Counted from the stretch's first letter, positions 8,069 to 17,131 are shown. The stretch is 64,000 nucleotides of DNA from Burkholderiales bacterium RIFCSPHIGHO2_01_FULL_63_240 (GCA_001770725.1 MERU01000009.1:62001-126000), one strand, 5' to 3'. Notes: generated by a model from the sequence alone, not told the origin. Numbers and translations are program-made.

Positions 8069-9823
8069 ATGCCTGCCCAGCCTTCCATCCGCACCGCGCT
8101 CTCTGGCCTGATCCTCGTGCTGGCCGCCGGCCTGGGCACCGCCCCCGCACTGGCCCGCGTCCACGCCCAACATGCGGGCGCTGTGAGCGCACCGGCATCG
8201 GCGCCCGTCAGTCAGGCTTCGGGTCAGGCATCGGGTCAGGCTTCAAGCCAGGCCGCGCCCCAAGCCAGCCGCGCCGCCAGGCCCGAGGTGGTGCTCGAAG
8301 AGCCCGCCACGCTGCACCTGGCCAACCGGCCCATCCTCACGCTGCAGACCTCGTTCCTGGGCATGACGCCCGCCGAGCGCGTGCGCCGCGCCGAGGCCAA
8401 CATCGAGCAGGCCCTGCTGGGCAGCGGCCCCGGCCGCGTCACCACGCGCTCCACGCCCGAGGGCGAGCTCGTGCTCATCGACGGGGTGATGACCATCGTG
8501 CTGCACGGCGCCGACGCCGACGTGCTCACCGGCGACACCATGCCCGCGCTGCTTGAGCGCACGGTGGCCGCGCTCAACCTCGCCATCGCTGAAACGCAAG
8601 AGGGGCGCAACACCCGCAGCCTGCTCATCAGCCTGGCCTGGGTGCTGGGCGCCACGGCCGTGGCCGGCGCGCTGCTGTGGGCCTTGAGCCACCTGCGCGA
8701 CGCCGCGCTGCGCCTGCTCGAGCGCTTCCTGGACACCAAGACCCGCAAGCTGGCCGACGCCCAGGTGCTGCGCCGCGGCCGCGTGCGCCAGGCCGTGGGC
8801 CACCTCGACACCGCGCTGAGCTGGGGCCTGGGCCTGCTGGTGGCCTACGGCTGGTTGAGCTTTTCATTGCAGCAGTTCCCCTACACGCGGCCCTGGGGCG
8901 AAGGCCTGCGGCGCTTCCTGGTGGAGGTGGTGCTCGACCTGGGCCGGGGCATCGTGCACGCGGTGCCGGGCCTGGTCGTGGCCGGCCTGATCCTGCTGCT
9001 GGCGCGCGCCGTGGTGGGCCTGCTGGCGCGCATGTTCCTGCGCATCGAGACCGGCCACCTCACCGTGGGCTGGCTGCGCCCCGACGCCGCCGCGCCCACG
9101 CGCCGCGTCGCCTCGTGGGTGATCTGGATCTTCGCGCTGGCCATGGCCTACCCCTACCTGCCCGGCGCCGAGACCGAGGCCTTCAAGGGCATGTCGGTGC
9201 TGGTGGGTTTGATGCTGTCGCTTGGCGCGTCGAGCTTCGTGGCCCAGGTGGCCGCCGGCCTGATCCTGACCTACAGCAACACGCTGCGCAAAGGCGAGTA
9301 CGTGCGCGTGGGCGAACACGAAGGCACGGTGGTGGAGGTGGGCGCCTTCAACACCCGCATCCGCACCGGCCTGGGCGAAGAGGTCGTGCTGCCCAACAAC
9401 ATCATCGCCAACGGCGCCACCAAGAACTACTCGCGCGAGGTGCAAGGCCCCGGCTACATCGTCGACACCGTGGTCACCATCGGCTACGACACGCCCTGGC
9501 GCCAGGTCGAAGCCATGCTGATCGAAGCCGCGCGCCGCACGCCCGGTGTGCTCGAATCGCCCGCGCCCCGCGTCTACCAGACGGCCCTGACCGACTGGTA
9601 CCCCGAGTACCGCCTGGTGGCCCAGGCCATCCCCGCGCAGCCGCGCCCGCGCGCCGAGGTGCTCAGCGCGCTGCACGCCAACATCCAGGACGTGTTCAAC
9701 GAGCACGGCGTGCAGATCATGTCGCCGCACTACGTGCTCGACCCGCACGAGGCCAAGCTGGTGCCCAAGGCGAAGTGGTTCACCGCACCGGCCAAGGCGC
9801 CCGAAGCCGGGCCCCAGGCCTGA
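8069..9823 (+). CDS. MscS-family mechanosensitive channel with periplasmic N-terminal region
   Basis: 584 residues. A signal peptide or first helix (about residues 1-29) is followed by a low-complexity stretch built on SQASGQ repeats (about 48-65, encoded by short tandem repeats near 8212-8260), then a soluble region, about five transmembrane helices and the MscS core. The Gly/Ala-rich pore helix is LMLSLGASSFVAQVAAGLIL, followed by the beta-domain (GEYVRVGEHEGTVVEVGAFNTRIRT, split by eye) and VLPNNIIANG. The family releases solutes under hypo-osmotic stress; here the large N-terminal part suggests an MscK/YbiO-like variant. It follows gshA on the same strand. Confidence 0.88.
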   Translation: MPAQPSIRTALSGLILVLAAGLGTAPALARVHAQHAGAVSAPASAPVSQASGQASGQASSQAAPQASRAARPEVVLEEPATLHLANRPILTLQTSFLGMTPAERVRRAEANIEQALLGSGPGRVTTRSTPEGELVLIDGVMTIVLHGADADVLTGDTMPALLERTVAALNLAIAETQEGRNTRSLLISLAWVLGATAVAGALLWALSHLRDAALRLLERFLDTKTRKLADAQVLRRGRVRQAVGHLDTALSWGLGLLVAYGWLSFSLQQFPYTRPWGEGLRRFLVEVVLDLGRGIVHAVPGLVVAGLILLLARAVVGLLARMFLRIETGHLTVGWLRPDAAAPTRRVASWVIWIFALAMAYPYLPGAETEAFKGMSVLVGLMLSLGASSFVAQVAAGLILTYSNTLRKGEYVRVGEHEGTVVEVGAFNTRIRTGLGEEVVLPNNIIANGATKNYSREVQGPGYIVDTVVTIGYDTPWRQVEAMLIEAARRTPGVLESPAPRVYQTALTDWYPEYRLVAQAIPAQPRPRAEVLSALHANIQDVFNEHGVQIMSPHYVLDPHEAKLVPKAKWFTAPAKAPEAGPQA

Positions 9824-9837
9824 GGGAGGGCAGGGCC

Positions 9838-10422
9838 ATGGTGCAAAAACTCGCTGCCTTGCTGTGCCTGAGCTGGCTGTTCGCCTCGCCCTGGTGGCTC
9901 AAGGCCATGGCGCGCGAGCCCAACGGCATGGCCTTGTTGATGGCCTTGCTGGCGCTGAGCTGGTGGGGCGCCCACCGCTGGCGTGAGCAGGGTGTGCGGC
10001 CCAACGCGCTGGTGCGGGTGCTGCTGTGGCTCACGGCGCTGTTCGTGGGCTTTCAGCTCTATGCCGTGCTGTTGACCAACGTGGACCTGCTCACGCCCTT
10101 GCTGAGGGCCACCGAGCCGGGCTCGGCCACGCGGTTCGTGATGATGTTCGTGCCTGGCCTGGTGCTGGGCGGGCTGTACGCGGCCTTGCTGGCCTACCCG
10201 ATGTGGGCGCTGTTCGGGCGGGGGCAACTGGTGCTCACCTTGGTCGTGTTCGGCTTGCTTCGGCTGGTGCAGGCGCCGCATCACCTGTTTGCCGCACCCC
10301 GCACCCTGGCCGACACCGTGGCCATGACCGAACTGATGTCGGCCGTGCTGGTGATGACGCTGACCGTGGGCGCGCTGCAGTGGCGCCTGGGCCACCCACC
10401 CAAGAGGGATGCGGCCCCCTAG
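9838..10422 (+). CDS. Hypothetical inner-membrane protein
   Basis: 194 residues from ATG 9838, which has GAGGG just upstream, 14 bases after the MscS-family gene stop. By eye there are about five or six hydrophobic segments (LAALLCLSWLFASPWWL, ALLMALLALSWWGAHRW, VLLWLTALFVGFQLY, FVPGLVLGGLYAALL, LVLTLVVFGLLRLV and a last one near the C-terminus). I recognise no family or catalytic motif. Tight spacing to the channel gene suggests an operon; function unknown. Confidence 0.7.
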   Translation: MVQKLAALLCLSWLFASPWWLKAMAREPNGMALLMALLALSWWGAHRWREQGVRPNALVRVLLWLTALFVGFQLYAVLLTNVDLLTPLLRATEPGSATRFVMMFVPGLVLGGLYAALLAYPMWALFGRGQLVLTLVVFGLLRLVQAPHHLFAAPRTLADTVAMTELMSAVLVMTLTVGALQWRLGHPPKRDAAP

Positions 10423-10535
10423 CTTGGCAGGGGACGGGGCCGCCCAAGGGCTGACAAACCGGCGCCAGCCGCTAGGGTGGTGGCCGGTGCGGGCACAGGG
10501 CCTGCACCGACCCACCATTCAAAAGCGAGGAAACC

Positions 10536-11012
10536 ATGAGTCAGAACCTGATCCAACTGAACCTGAGCGATGAGGACTACGTCGCCGTCGATGCGGCCCT
10601 GGCCACCCTGGAGCAACGCCTGAGCGGCCTGATCGACATGGACGCCAGCGAGCGGCGCGGCCTGGCCAAGATGGGCGACAAGTCCGAAGCCTTCTGCCGC
10701 CAGACCCTGCGCGTGATGGCGCAGAACCCCGGCATCGTGCCGGCCAATGTGCAACTGGCCGACGCGCAGGCCGATTTGAAGCAGCTCGACGCGCTGCGCG
10801 AGCGCTCGGCCCGGCTGCGCCAACTGCTGGGCCGCTGCGACGACACCGAGCTTGCCCTGGGCAGCGACGTGATGAGCACGGCGCTGGAGGGCTACGCCCT
10901 GCTGAAGGTGCTGGGCAAGGGCTCGGGGCTGGAGGAGCTGCGCCAGGGGATTGGGGCGCGGTTTGCCCGGCAGGGTGGCGCCGCTGAGCGCGAGGCGACG
11001 TCGGCTGGCTGA
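10536..11012 (+). CDS. Hypothetical helical soluble protein
   Basis: 158 residues, no signal peptide or membrane segment. It is largely alpha-helical by eye, rich in Leu, Ala and Gln (IQLNLSDEDYVAVDAALATLEQRL at the start, then DAQADLKQLDALRERSARLRQLL), and begins MSQNLIQLNLSD after a GAGGAAA ribosome site. Codon use matches its GC-rich neighbours, so it looks native. I do not recognise a characterised family. A strong terminator follows at 11036-11090. Confidence 0.75.
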   Translation: MSQNLIQLNLSDEDYVAVDAALATLEQRLSGLIDMDASERRGLAKMGDKSEAFCRQTLRVMAQNPGIVPANVQLADAQADLKQLDALRERSARLRQLLGRCDDTELALGSDVMSTALEGYALLKVLGKGSGLEELRQGIGARFARQGGAAEREATSAG

Positions 11013-11035
11013 CGTTTGAAGTTGCCTGAGGGCAG

Positions 11036-11090
11036 GGGCCGCATGGCAGCCGGGGAGGACCCGGTGGCTGTGCGGCCCTTTTTGTTTTTT
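11036..11090 (+). terminator. Rho-independent terminator
   Basis: GGGCCGCATGGCAGCC at 11036 pairs with GGCTGTGCGGCCC ending at 11078 around a GC-rich inner stem; TTTTTGTTTTTT follows immediately. It closes the 10536-11012 transcription unit. Confidence 0.85.
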
Positions 11091-11400
11091 GCGGCTGGGG
11101 TGGGGTGGTGGGGGTGGCTTGCCGGGTGTTTTGGGCGGCGGGCCGGGTTGTTTGGGTGGGTGGCCGAGTGTTTTGCTCGGGTGACGGGGTTTTTTGCTCG
11201 GCGTGCCGAGCTGGGGGCTCGGTGAATGCACCTTGGTGGGGCGTGAGTGGGGGCGGGAGCTCGGTTGTTGTCTGAAATTACTCGGTTTGTGTCCGGAAAT
11301 GTTTGGTTGGTGGGTGTTTGGGCTCGGCGGGTGTCGTGAAATAGCGCATTGATGGGTGGTTGGGGGGGAATGGGTGAGTTGGGGCAGATCGGGCGTTCGT
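11091..11400. other. G-biased, C-poor spacer with small hairpins before the NACHT gene
   Basis: About 300 bases almost free of C on the plus strand apart from short GCTCGG/CCGAG motifs. It contains many GGGT, GGTTG and TGTTTTG runs and at least two small palindromes: GCCGAGTGTTTTGCTCGG near 11163 and GCTCGGCGTGCCGAGC near 11197. No gene with credible composition is present; proline-rich open frames on the minus strand are composition artefacts. From about 11400 the sequence becomes AT-richer and leads into the NACHT gene. It may mark the left boundary of an insertion. Confidence 0.6.
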
Positions 11401-11612
11401 GGTTGGCGTTACAAAAGCTCACGTGTGTGGGCGATTGGCCTGATCATTTCAATGACTAGTGGCCTGCCCTTGCTTGGACTAGAAGACAGCCCCGGTCAAG
11501 TGCTCAGATGTGATGCCTTGGCGCGCGATATGCAGTAGTTGCCAACCGTAGCAAGTGATTTGTTTGTGAGCTTGTGAACCATAAATATCCCAACAACTGG
11601 TCGATTAAAAGT

Positions 11613-13556
11613 ATGGAACCTTTTACCGCGGCATTGCTGGCTAAGCCCCTGGGTAAGCTTGCAGCAAAAATACTGAAGCCCATCTATGATGGCGTGGAGA
11701 AGGAGCTTTCTCAGCAGGCTCATTTGGCCCTTCATAAAGTTTTCAATAGTTACGCTGACTATCTGCAGCAGGCTACGCAGAAGCATTCTTACTTTAATTC
11801 TGTTGTTTTTAAGAATGAGCAGAGAATATTGGCTGAATACTATCAGCCTCTGACGATAGTTAATACGCGATCAAAACACGAGCTCCTGGTTACCGGGTAC
11901 CCTGGTGATGAGGTTGATCGCGCGCGCAATATGCTGATTGTGGATACGGCAGGGATGGGTAAGACGACTCTTCTGAAGCTGATGTTTCTGAAGTGCGCAG
12001 AAGAGGGGCAGGCTGTTCCGATACTTATTGAACTTCGGAAGTTGTCCAAAAAGAAGAAGCTAACCGATTTTCTGCTTGATGTCCTGTCTGGTCTGGACGG
12101 TAGTTGCAAGCCGGACTTGTTCTTCAAGTTGCTTTCCAAGGGGGGGTTCTGCTTCTTTCTGGATGGATATGATGAGATACCCGATATTGAGCGCGCTGCA
12201 GTAACTGCATCGATACAGAATTTCATTGAGAAGGCTCCACATAACGCCTTTATCATGACGTCGCGTGACGAGGCCGGCCTCTCTGCGTTCCCTCAGTTTC
12301 AGCGATACACGATTAAGCCTCTTTTTCGCGAAGAGGCGTACTCACTGCTGCGCAAGTACGCTGACCCTGGTCTTGCGGACAGCTTAATTGCGAAACTGGA
12401 TTTGCCAGAGAATCAAGCTATTCACGAGTTTTTGGCGAGTCCATTGCTTGCTTCGCTTCTTTTTAAATCCTTCGAATACAAGCACATAATACCCCTTAAG
12501 CGGCATATATTTTACAGGCAGGTCTATGAGGCTTTGTACGAATCCCATGACTTGACTAAGGAGGGGGGGGAGTTTCAGCGGAGCAAAAAATCAGGTTTGG
12601 ATATAGATAGGTTTGAGCAGGTTTTAAGGGCTTTAGGTGCGGTCACGTATAAGGCAACAAAGACAGAATTCACCAAAGACGCAGCGCTTGATTTCGCAGG
12701 GAAGGCCTTAGCCCTGTGCTCAGAGCGGAAGGCGGCACCTTCATCAATAACACATGATGCCACCCATGCTGTGCCCCTATTGGTCGTTGATGGCAACTAT
12801 ATTCGCTGGAGTCATCGATCGATTCAGGAGTACTTTGCTGCTCAATATTTGTGCAAGAACACCGAAGGCCGGCACGCGCAAGTCTTGCTTGATTATTATA
12901 ACGGTAGGGATTTTAGTAAACACATTAACCTCGTTTTGCTGGCTGCTGATATTGATCGGGCTGCGTTTGATCGCTCGATTGGGTTGCATGTTGCGCAGAC
13001 GCTTCTGAGTGAATACAAGGATATTTACAGAGGCATTTTTCCGGGAGTTGAATCTGCCGCGGTAGAGCAGCGTCGCCGTCTTTGTGTTGGTAGAATGCCA
13101 TTCATTATTAATAGTGGTTGCCCGCAAGGTGGTGGCAATAGGGAGAATGAGTGGAGTCGTCGGATTCATGAAAGAATAATAAATTTGTCCGGGGGGGCGG
13201 ATTTAAATTCATCCAGGTTTACCTACGGCGATCCAGGCGTCGGTTTTGCTCTCACAAAAATTGAGAGTTTCATTGAGTCGACGATGGGTCGGCTTGATTT
13301 GCCATTTATTGAGGTGCAAGAGAATGTTTCGCAGGTATTTGATAATAAAAAGGGTTTGTGGCCCGATGGCGAGGTTGTGAAAATTGCCGATGACGAGAGT
13401 AGTCCTTTGAATTCTGTGGCGTTGTTTGGGGCTACAACGAATCTCATTTTATGTTTGGGTAGGGTTCGCTGGAGGTTCAATCCAGATTTGGCGGTTCGCT
13501 ATATTGAGGAGATTGGCTTGGATTCGAAAAACATCGCTGATTCGCAGCCTTGGTAG
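11613..13556 (+). CDS. NACHT-domain STAND NTPase (bacterial NLR-like, candidate defence protein)
   Basis: 647 residues from ATG 11613 (MEPFTAALL, a usual opening for STAND proteins); a GTG at 11574 would add 13 residues. Order: a helical N-terminal region (1-90), Walker A TAGMGKTT (about 112-119), Walker B FCFFLDGYDEIP (about 179-190), an MTSRDEAGL sensor, then a winged-helix end WSHRSIQEYFAAQYL (about 399-413) typical of bacterial NACHT proteins, and a 230-residue C-terminal part without obvious leucine-rich or WD repeats. Bacterial NACHT proteins are known anti-phage sensors, usually single genes. GC content and codon use are clearly lower than in all neighbours, pointing to recent transfer. 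No partner gene or integrase is adjacent. The cellular role is inference. Confidence 0.88.
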   Translation: MEPFTAALLAKPLGKLAAKILKPIYDGVEKELSQQAHLALHKVFNSYADYLQQATQKHSYFNSVVFKNEQRILAEYYQPLTIVNTRSKHELLVTGYPGDEVDRARNMLIVDTAGMGKTTLLKLMFLKCAEEGQAVPILIELRKLSKKKKLTDFLLDVLSGLDGSCKPDLFFKLLSKGGFCFFLDGYDEIPDIERAAVTASIQNFIEKAPHNAFIMTSRDEAGLSAFPQFQRYTIKPLFREEAYSLLRKYADPGLADSLIAKLDLPENQAIHEFLASPLLASLLFKSFEYKHIIPLKRHIFYRQVYEALYESHDLTKEGGEFQRSKKSGLDIDRFEQVLRALGAVTYKATKTEFTKDAALDFAGKALALCSERKAAPSSITHDATHAVPLLVVDGNYIRWSHRSIQEYFAAQYLCKNTEGRHAQVLLDYYNGRDFSKHINLVLLAADIDRAAFDRSIGLHVAQTLLSEYKDIYRGIFPGVESAAVEQRRRLCVGRMPFIINSGCPQGGGNRENEWSRRIHERIINLSGGADLNSSRFTYGDPGVGFALTKIESFIESTMGRLDLPFIEVQENVSQVFDNKKGLWPDGEVVKIADDESSPLNSVALFGATTNLILCLGRVRWRFNPDLAVRYIEEIGLDSKNIADSQPW

Positions 13557-13608
13557 CCAAAGTGGGGTAGGTCTGGAGAGTGAATTTATTCACGGCGGTC
13601 TCAAATCA

Positions 13609-14184
13609 ATGCTCGCCCTCGCCAGCCCCCTGCTCGCGCAAGCCGCGAACTACACCTTCAATTTCAAAGCCAACCCAGGCGCAGACGGCGGCGGCTCACT
13701 CTCTGCCGACAACGACATCGACTTCAAGCTCCTTGTTGACACCTCGATCGCCCCCTCCGTCAGCCTGTCCAACTTGAACAAGTCCCAGCTTTGGAAGAGT
13801 GGGGGCTTCATCCTGGAGATGACCCACAGCGGCAAAACCGTTCGCCTGAACGACGCCATCGTCAGCGCCACTGGCGCCCTGCAGCTCGGCAGTGGCGGCT
13901 TCGTCGAGATCCGCGCCAACATCGACGACTTCTTCGACGTTGACTTTCACCCCGGTGCGCCGTTCGTTGAAGCCAATGAGCTGTCGCATGACGCATTCGT
14001 CTACGGGCAGATCGACGTCTAAAACAACCAGAAGGCCTTCCAGGACCTCTTCGCCATCGCCGTCATGGGCGACACCTCCAAGCTCAAGAGCTACGTTTCG
14101 CAGGTTCCGGAGCCGTCAGTTGGCCTGTTGGCCATCCTGGGGGCCGCGGGCCTGTTCCATCGCCGCAAGCGCATGAGCGCCTGA
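13609..14184 (+). pseudogene. Broken PEP-CTERM secreted protein gene
   Basis: Reading from ATG 13609 gives a clipped signal peptide (MLALASPLLAQAANYTF) and a beta-rich body, then an in-frame TAA at 14020-14022. The same frame continues without another stop to 14184 and encodes a complete PEP-CTERM signal: VPEPS, a hydrophobic helix, then HRRKR. One nonsense change therefore separates the sorting signal from the exported domain. The signal peptide is also short, and the sequence just upstream is the low-GC NACHT segment, so the 5' end was probably lost when that segment arrived. Unless the stop is read through, the product would be secreted but not sorted by exosortase. Confidence 0.75.
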
Positions 14185-14223
14185 CCGACCGCTCAACGCG
14201 CGCGCCACCACCAGGGAGCCCAG

Positions 14224-14544
14224 ATGACCTTCACCGAATCCATCCAAACCTGCTTCACCAAGTACGCCGACTTCAAAGGCAAAGCCTCCCGGTCCGAGTT
14301 CTGGTGGTGGGCGCTGTTCAACTTCATCGCCGGCATCTGCCTGAGCATCATCGACCAGCGCCTCGCCTGGGCCTTCACCGTCGCCACGCTGCTGCCTTAC
14401 CTGGCCGTGTCCACGCGCCGCCTGCACGACGTCGACCGAAGCGGTTGGTGGCAGCTGGTCGGCCTGGTGCCCATCGTCGGGTGGATCCTGGTCATCTATT
14501 GGTTGGCGCAAGCACCCAAACCGGCAACCCGGTTCGCGGCTTGA
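14224..14544 (+). CDS. DUF805 family small membrane protein
   Basis: 106 residues with about three membrane helices. It carries the DUF805 signatures FKGKASRSEFWWWALFN near the N-terminus and STRRLHDVDRSGWWQL in the middle, ending in a final helix (VPIVGWILVIYWL). It is an inner-membrane protein of unknown function, slightly short for the family. It starts 39 bases after the PEP-CTERM pseudogene, with a CCAGGGAG ribosome site. Confidence 0.85.
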   Translation: MTFTESIQTCFTKYADFKGKASRSEFWWWALFNFIAGICLSIIDQRLAWAFTVATLLPYLAVSTRRLHDVDRSGWWQLVGLVPIVGWILVIYWLAQAPKPATRFAA

Positions 14545-14756
14545 GCGAAGCGGCGCCACAAGTGCCCATGCCTTCGGCATGCCAAGCCGCTGAAGGCACG
14601 TTGCCAGCGCCAGCTCGAAGTGACCGATGAAGCGAGCCGGCTGACGCCATCGTCCGTTCTGGCGGTGGCACAAACCCCTCCCTCCTGACACCGGGTTCGG
14701 GTGGGTGTGTGCACTGTCACCGCCGGTAGCATCCCGAGAAGAAAAAGGGAGATGAA

Positions 14757-15389
14757 GTGAACAAAGCAGTTCTCATGCTGGCCTTGACGTGCGCATGCGC
14801 GACTTTCTCAAGCATGGCTGGCGCCGCGGGCGAAGCACCTGTCATCAAGCAGAACGTTCGGGTGCTCTCGGAGCCCCCCGCGAGTTACCCCGAGGCGGCC
14901 AAGGCCGCCGGCCACCAGGGCGTGGTCAAGCTGCGCTTGTCCATCAACTCCGAGGGAGGCGTGGACGACGCTCAGGTGATCGAGTCTTCCAGGTCCGACA
15001 TCCTGGACGCAGCCGCCGTGGAGCAAGTCAAAGCCTGGAAGCTGGCGCCGGCCATCGACTCCGAGGACAAGCCTGTGGCGGTCAAGGTGGTTGCACCCAT
15101 CAAATACGTCAAGGATTCGATCCTGGACTTGGCGAACAAGGCATGCAGCGACCTGAACGTCGATGTGAGCTGGTTCCGCTCTGTCCACCCGGACAAACCG
15201 GTCTCGGACATGAACATCTACAACCTCTCGCTGGGGCTGCTGGCCATGGCGGCCGGGTCGGCTCCCAAGATCCTGGAGACCAGCAGGAAGTTCTCGAAGG
15301 CTTTCGACAAGACGGTTGAGCGGTGCGCTCAGAAGCCCGATGAGAAGTACTGGGAAAACATCAAATCCGGGATGAGTGCCTGGTTCTGA
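14757..15389 (+). CDS. TonB C-terminal-domain periplasmic protein
   Basis: 210 residues beginning at GTG 14757 after AAAAAGGGAG. A signal peptide (about 1-23, ending SMAGAA) leads to a TonB C-terminal fold: RVLSEPPASYPEAAKAAGHQ, GVVKLRLSINSEGGVDDAQV, then DAAAVEQVKAWKLAPA. TonB links inner-membrane energy to outer-membrane receptors, but this protein has a cleavable signal rather than the usual anchor and proline-rich linker, and no ExbB/ExbD lie nearby. A stand-alone structural role is therefore as likely as energy transduction. The last 90 residues are helical with two cysteines and are not recognised. Confidence 0.78.
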   Translation: MNKAVLMLALTCACATFSSMAGAAGEAPVIKQNVRVLSEPPASYPEAAKAAGHQGVVKLRLSINSEGGVDDAQVIESSRSDILDAAAVEQVKAWKLAPAIDSEDKPVAVKVVAPIKYVKDSILDLANKACSDLNVDVSWFRSVHPDKPVSDMNIYNLSLGLLAMAAGSAPKILETSRKFSKAFDKTVERCAQKPDEKYWENIKSGMSAWF

Positions 15390-15462
15390 GGCGCAGCGCC
15401 GACGTTGCACGTGTTCGTCATCCACCCCCTCCAACGCCAATCCAATACAGAAGAGCCTTTCC

Positions 15463-16098
15463 ATGTTCAAGAAGCTGTCCATCTCCGCCATCTCCGCTCT
15501 GGCCATCCTGCTGTCCGGCTGCGCGGGCGCGCCCACCAAGAAGCTGGATGCCTCCAGCAAGAGCGGCATCAAGTCTGTTGCCGTCAAGCCCGATGCACCA
15601 CTGCCGCCTGAAATGTTCTACCAAGGCCGAGCCCAGTCCATCGGGCTGGGCATCGGTGGACTGATCGGCCACGCCATCGCGCAAGGCATGACGTCCGACA
15701 AAGACATCATCCAGCAGACCCTGAAGACCAATCAGATCAATGTTGGCGAGATCGTCGCCCACTCGTTCACCAGCCAGTTGCGCGAGAGCGGCAAGTTCCC
15801 GCTGGCCGATGGCAGCACCCCTGGCGATGCGCGGTTCGAGTTCGAGGTGGTCATGTACGGTCTGGGCCAGACCCAAGGCTTCGCGAGCACCCTGTACCCC
15901 ACCATCGGCGTCAACGGTGCCCTGAAGCGGCCTGACGGCACGGTGCTGTGGCAGCGGTACGAATACATCACGCCGCTGAACAAGGAAAACACCATCGGCG
16001 CCGAACCCGAGGCGTACGCCAAAGACCCGGAGCTGCTGCGCCAGGCCTTCACCAAGGCCGCTGCCGCGTTGACCAAACTCTTTGTCGATGACCTGTGA
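15463..16098 (+). CDS. Hypothetical lipoprotein
   Basis: 211 residues from ATG 15463. The signal peptide ends in the lipobox LLSGC, so it should be lipid-anchored to a membrane facing the periplasm. The mature part has a glycine-rich stretch (SIGLGIGGLIGHAIAQGM) and a beta-rich C-terminal half (RFEFEVVMYGLGQ, TVLWQRYEYITPL). I recognise no named family. It lies 73 bases after the TonB-domain gene on the same strand. Confidence 0.75.
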   Translation: MFKKLSISAISALAILLSGCAGAPTKKLDASSKSGIKSVAVKPDAPLPPEMFYQGRAQSIGLGIGGLIGHAIAQGMTSDKDIIQQTLKTNQINVGEIVAHSFTSQLRESGKFPLADGSTPGDARFEFEVVMYGLGQTQGFASTLYPTIGVNGALKRPDGTVLWQRYEYITPLNKENTIGAEPEAYAKDPELLRQAFTKAAAALTKLFVDDL

Positions 16099-16169
16099 TG
16101 CAACTCGCGCCGCCTTGGGCGGTGCGACAACCTTGCAAGCGCCATCGAAACCGTGCAGCGAGGCAAACC

Positions 16170-16598
16170 ATGAACGCCGTCCTTTTCGTCCACCTCATCG
16201 CCATCGGCATATGGGCAGGCTGCGTCGCCACGGAAGTCGTCCTTGAAATCGCCCTGAAAAAGGCATCCCCCCAACAAAGCGGCTTGGCCTTGCTGCACGC
16301 CAGGATCGACCGCTTCGTCGAAATCCCCGCCATCGTCGTGGCGCTGCTCACCGGCGGCGCCATGCTGCACCACGCCGCCTGGGACACCCTGCTGATCGCC
16401 AAGGTCAGCCTGGGCGCTTCGGCCGTCGTGCTCAACAGCACCGCTGCCTTCACCGTTCACCGACGCCTGCAGTGCCTCAACGCCCAGGACATGGCGGGAT
16501 ACCAGCGCTTCAACCGCCTGCACGAGCGCATCGGCATCGGCTGCGTGCTCAGCATCGCGGGTGCCATCGCCGTCGGGGGTTACCGCATCGCGGTTTGA
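16170..16598 (+). CDS. Small four-helix membrane protein, paralogue of 20086-20508
   Basis: 142 residues starting MNAVLFVHLIAIGIWAG at ATG 16170. By eye there are four hydrophobic segments, with conserved histidines in the first (FVHLIAIGIW) and in MLHHAAWD, an arrangement reminiscent of small haem- or copper-related membrane proteins; no cofactor motif is certain. It is clearly homologous end to end with the protein at 20086-20508 (shared LNAQDMAG, RIGIGC and GG near the C-terminus), so a duplication occurred within this accessory region. Function unknown. Confidence 0.75.
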   Translation: MNAVLFVHLIAIGIWAGCVATEVVLEIALKKASPQQSGLALLHARIDRFVEIPAIVVALLTGGAMLHHAAWDTLLIAKVSLGASAVVLNSTAAFTVHRRLQCLNAQDMAGYQRFNRLHERIGIGCVLSIAGAIAVGGYRIAV

Positions 16599-17131
16599 AG
16601 GCGTGCCCATCGGCTGCACACCATCGAGAACGACAGCACCCAGGCGTGGCGCGACAAGCGCTGGGCCAGCGTCGCGAATTGACGCACGCCCAGAGGGCGC
16701 AAGCGTTTGGGGCGAGGAATGCGATTGGCGTTGCCCAAGCGCGGTGCTACAAACGTTCACAGCGGCAAAGCACGTCGTGGGTTGACGCGCTGGATGACCC
16801 CTCTGGGTTTTCTGAGCATGGCAACCCGCGCCACAAGTCCTGTGGCAACAAACCAGGGTTGGACTGCACGACAAATCGTGCTTGCTGCTGATGGCCTTGC
16901 TGTCGGCTGCGGATGCCATGGAGGCCGTTTGCAGCTGAAGGAGGCGCGGTACCCGACGAGGCTCGCGCGCCCTCGTCTGAGACGACCGCGCATTGGCAAA
17001 AGGAATCAGCCATGCGGCACATCCGTGTGCATGGCATTCGGCAAGTTCAACGGCACGAGTGGCCGTTGAGGCTTGCACCCACCCCAGGCGCATCCCGCGT
17101 CAATCACCAGAAAACTTGGCAGGAGTCATTC
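16599..17131. other. 533-base stretch with no convincing gene
   Basis: The only coding-like piece is 16611-16682, a stop-terminated frame reading HTIENDSTQAWRDKRWASVAN at its end. It has no start and may be the remnant of a lost gene. The rest has stops in all frames and mixed composition. It probably contains the promoter of the secreted-protein gene at 17132, but I see no clear -35/-10 pair. Confidence 0.5.

Noticed and set aside
10419..11231. Proline-rich open frame (PSKKPRHPSKTLGHPPK) on the minus strand
   Set aside because: It is the translation of the G-biased spacer and overlaps a terminator and a real gene; no homologous domain or start signal.
11400..13620. Flanking direct repeats or an integrase marking the NACHT gene as a defined mobile element
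   Set aside because: I looked for att-like direct repeats and found only short chance matches such as TCAATG; no integrase, transposase or tRNA lies nearby. Transfer is inferred from composition only.
14020..14022. TAA read as a recoded codon in the PEP-CTERM gene
   Set aside because: No recoding signal for TAA is known in this setting, and the 5' end is also damaged; a nonsense mutation is simpler.
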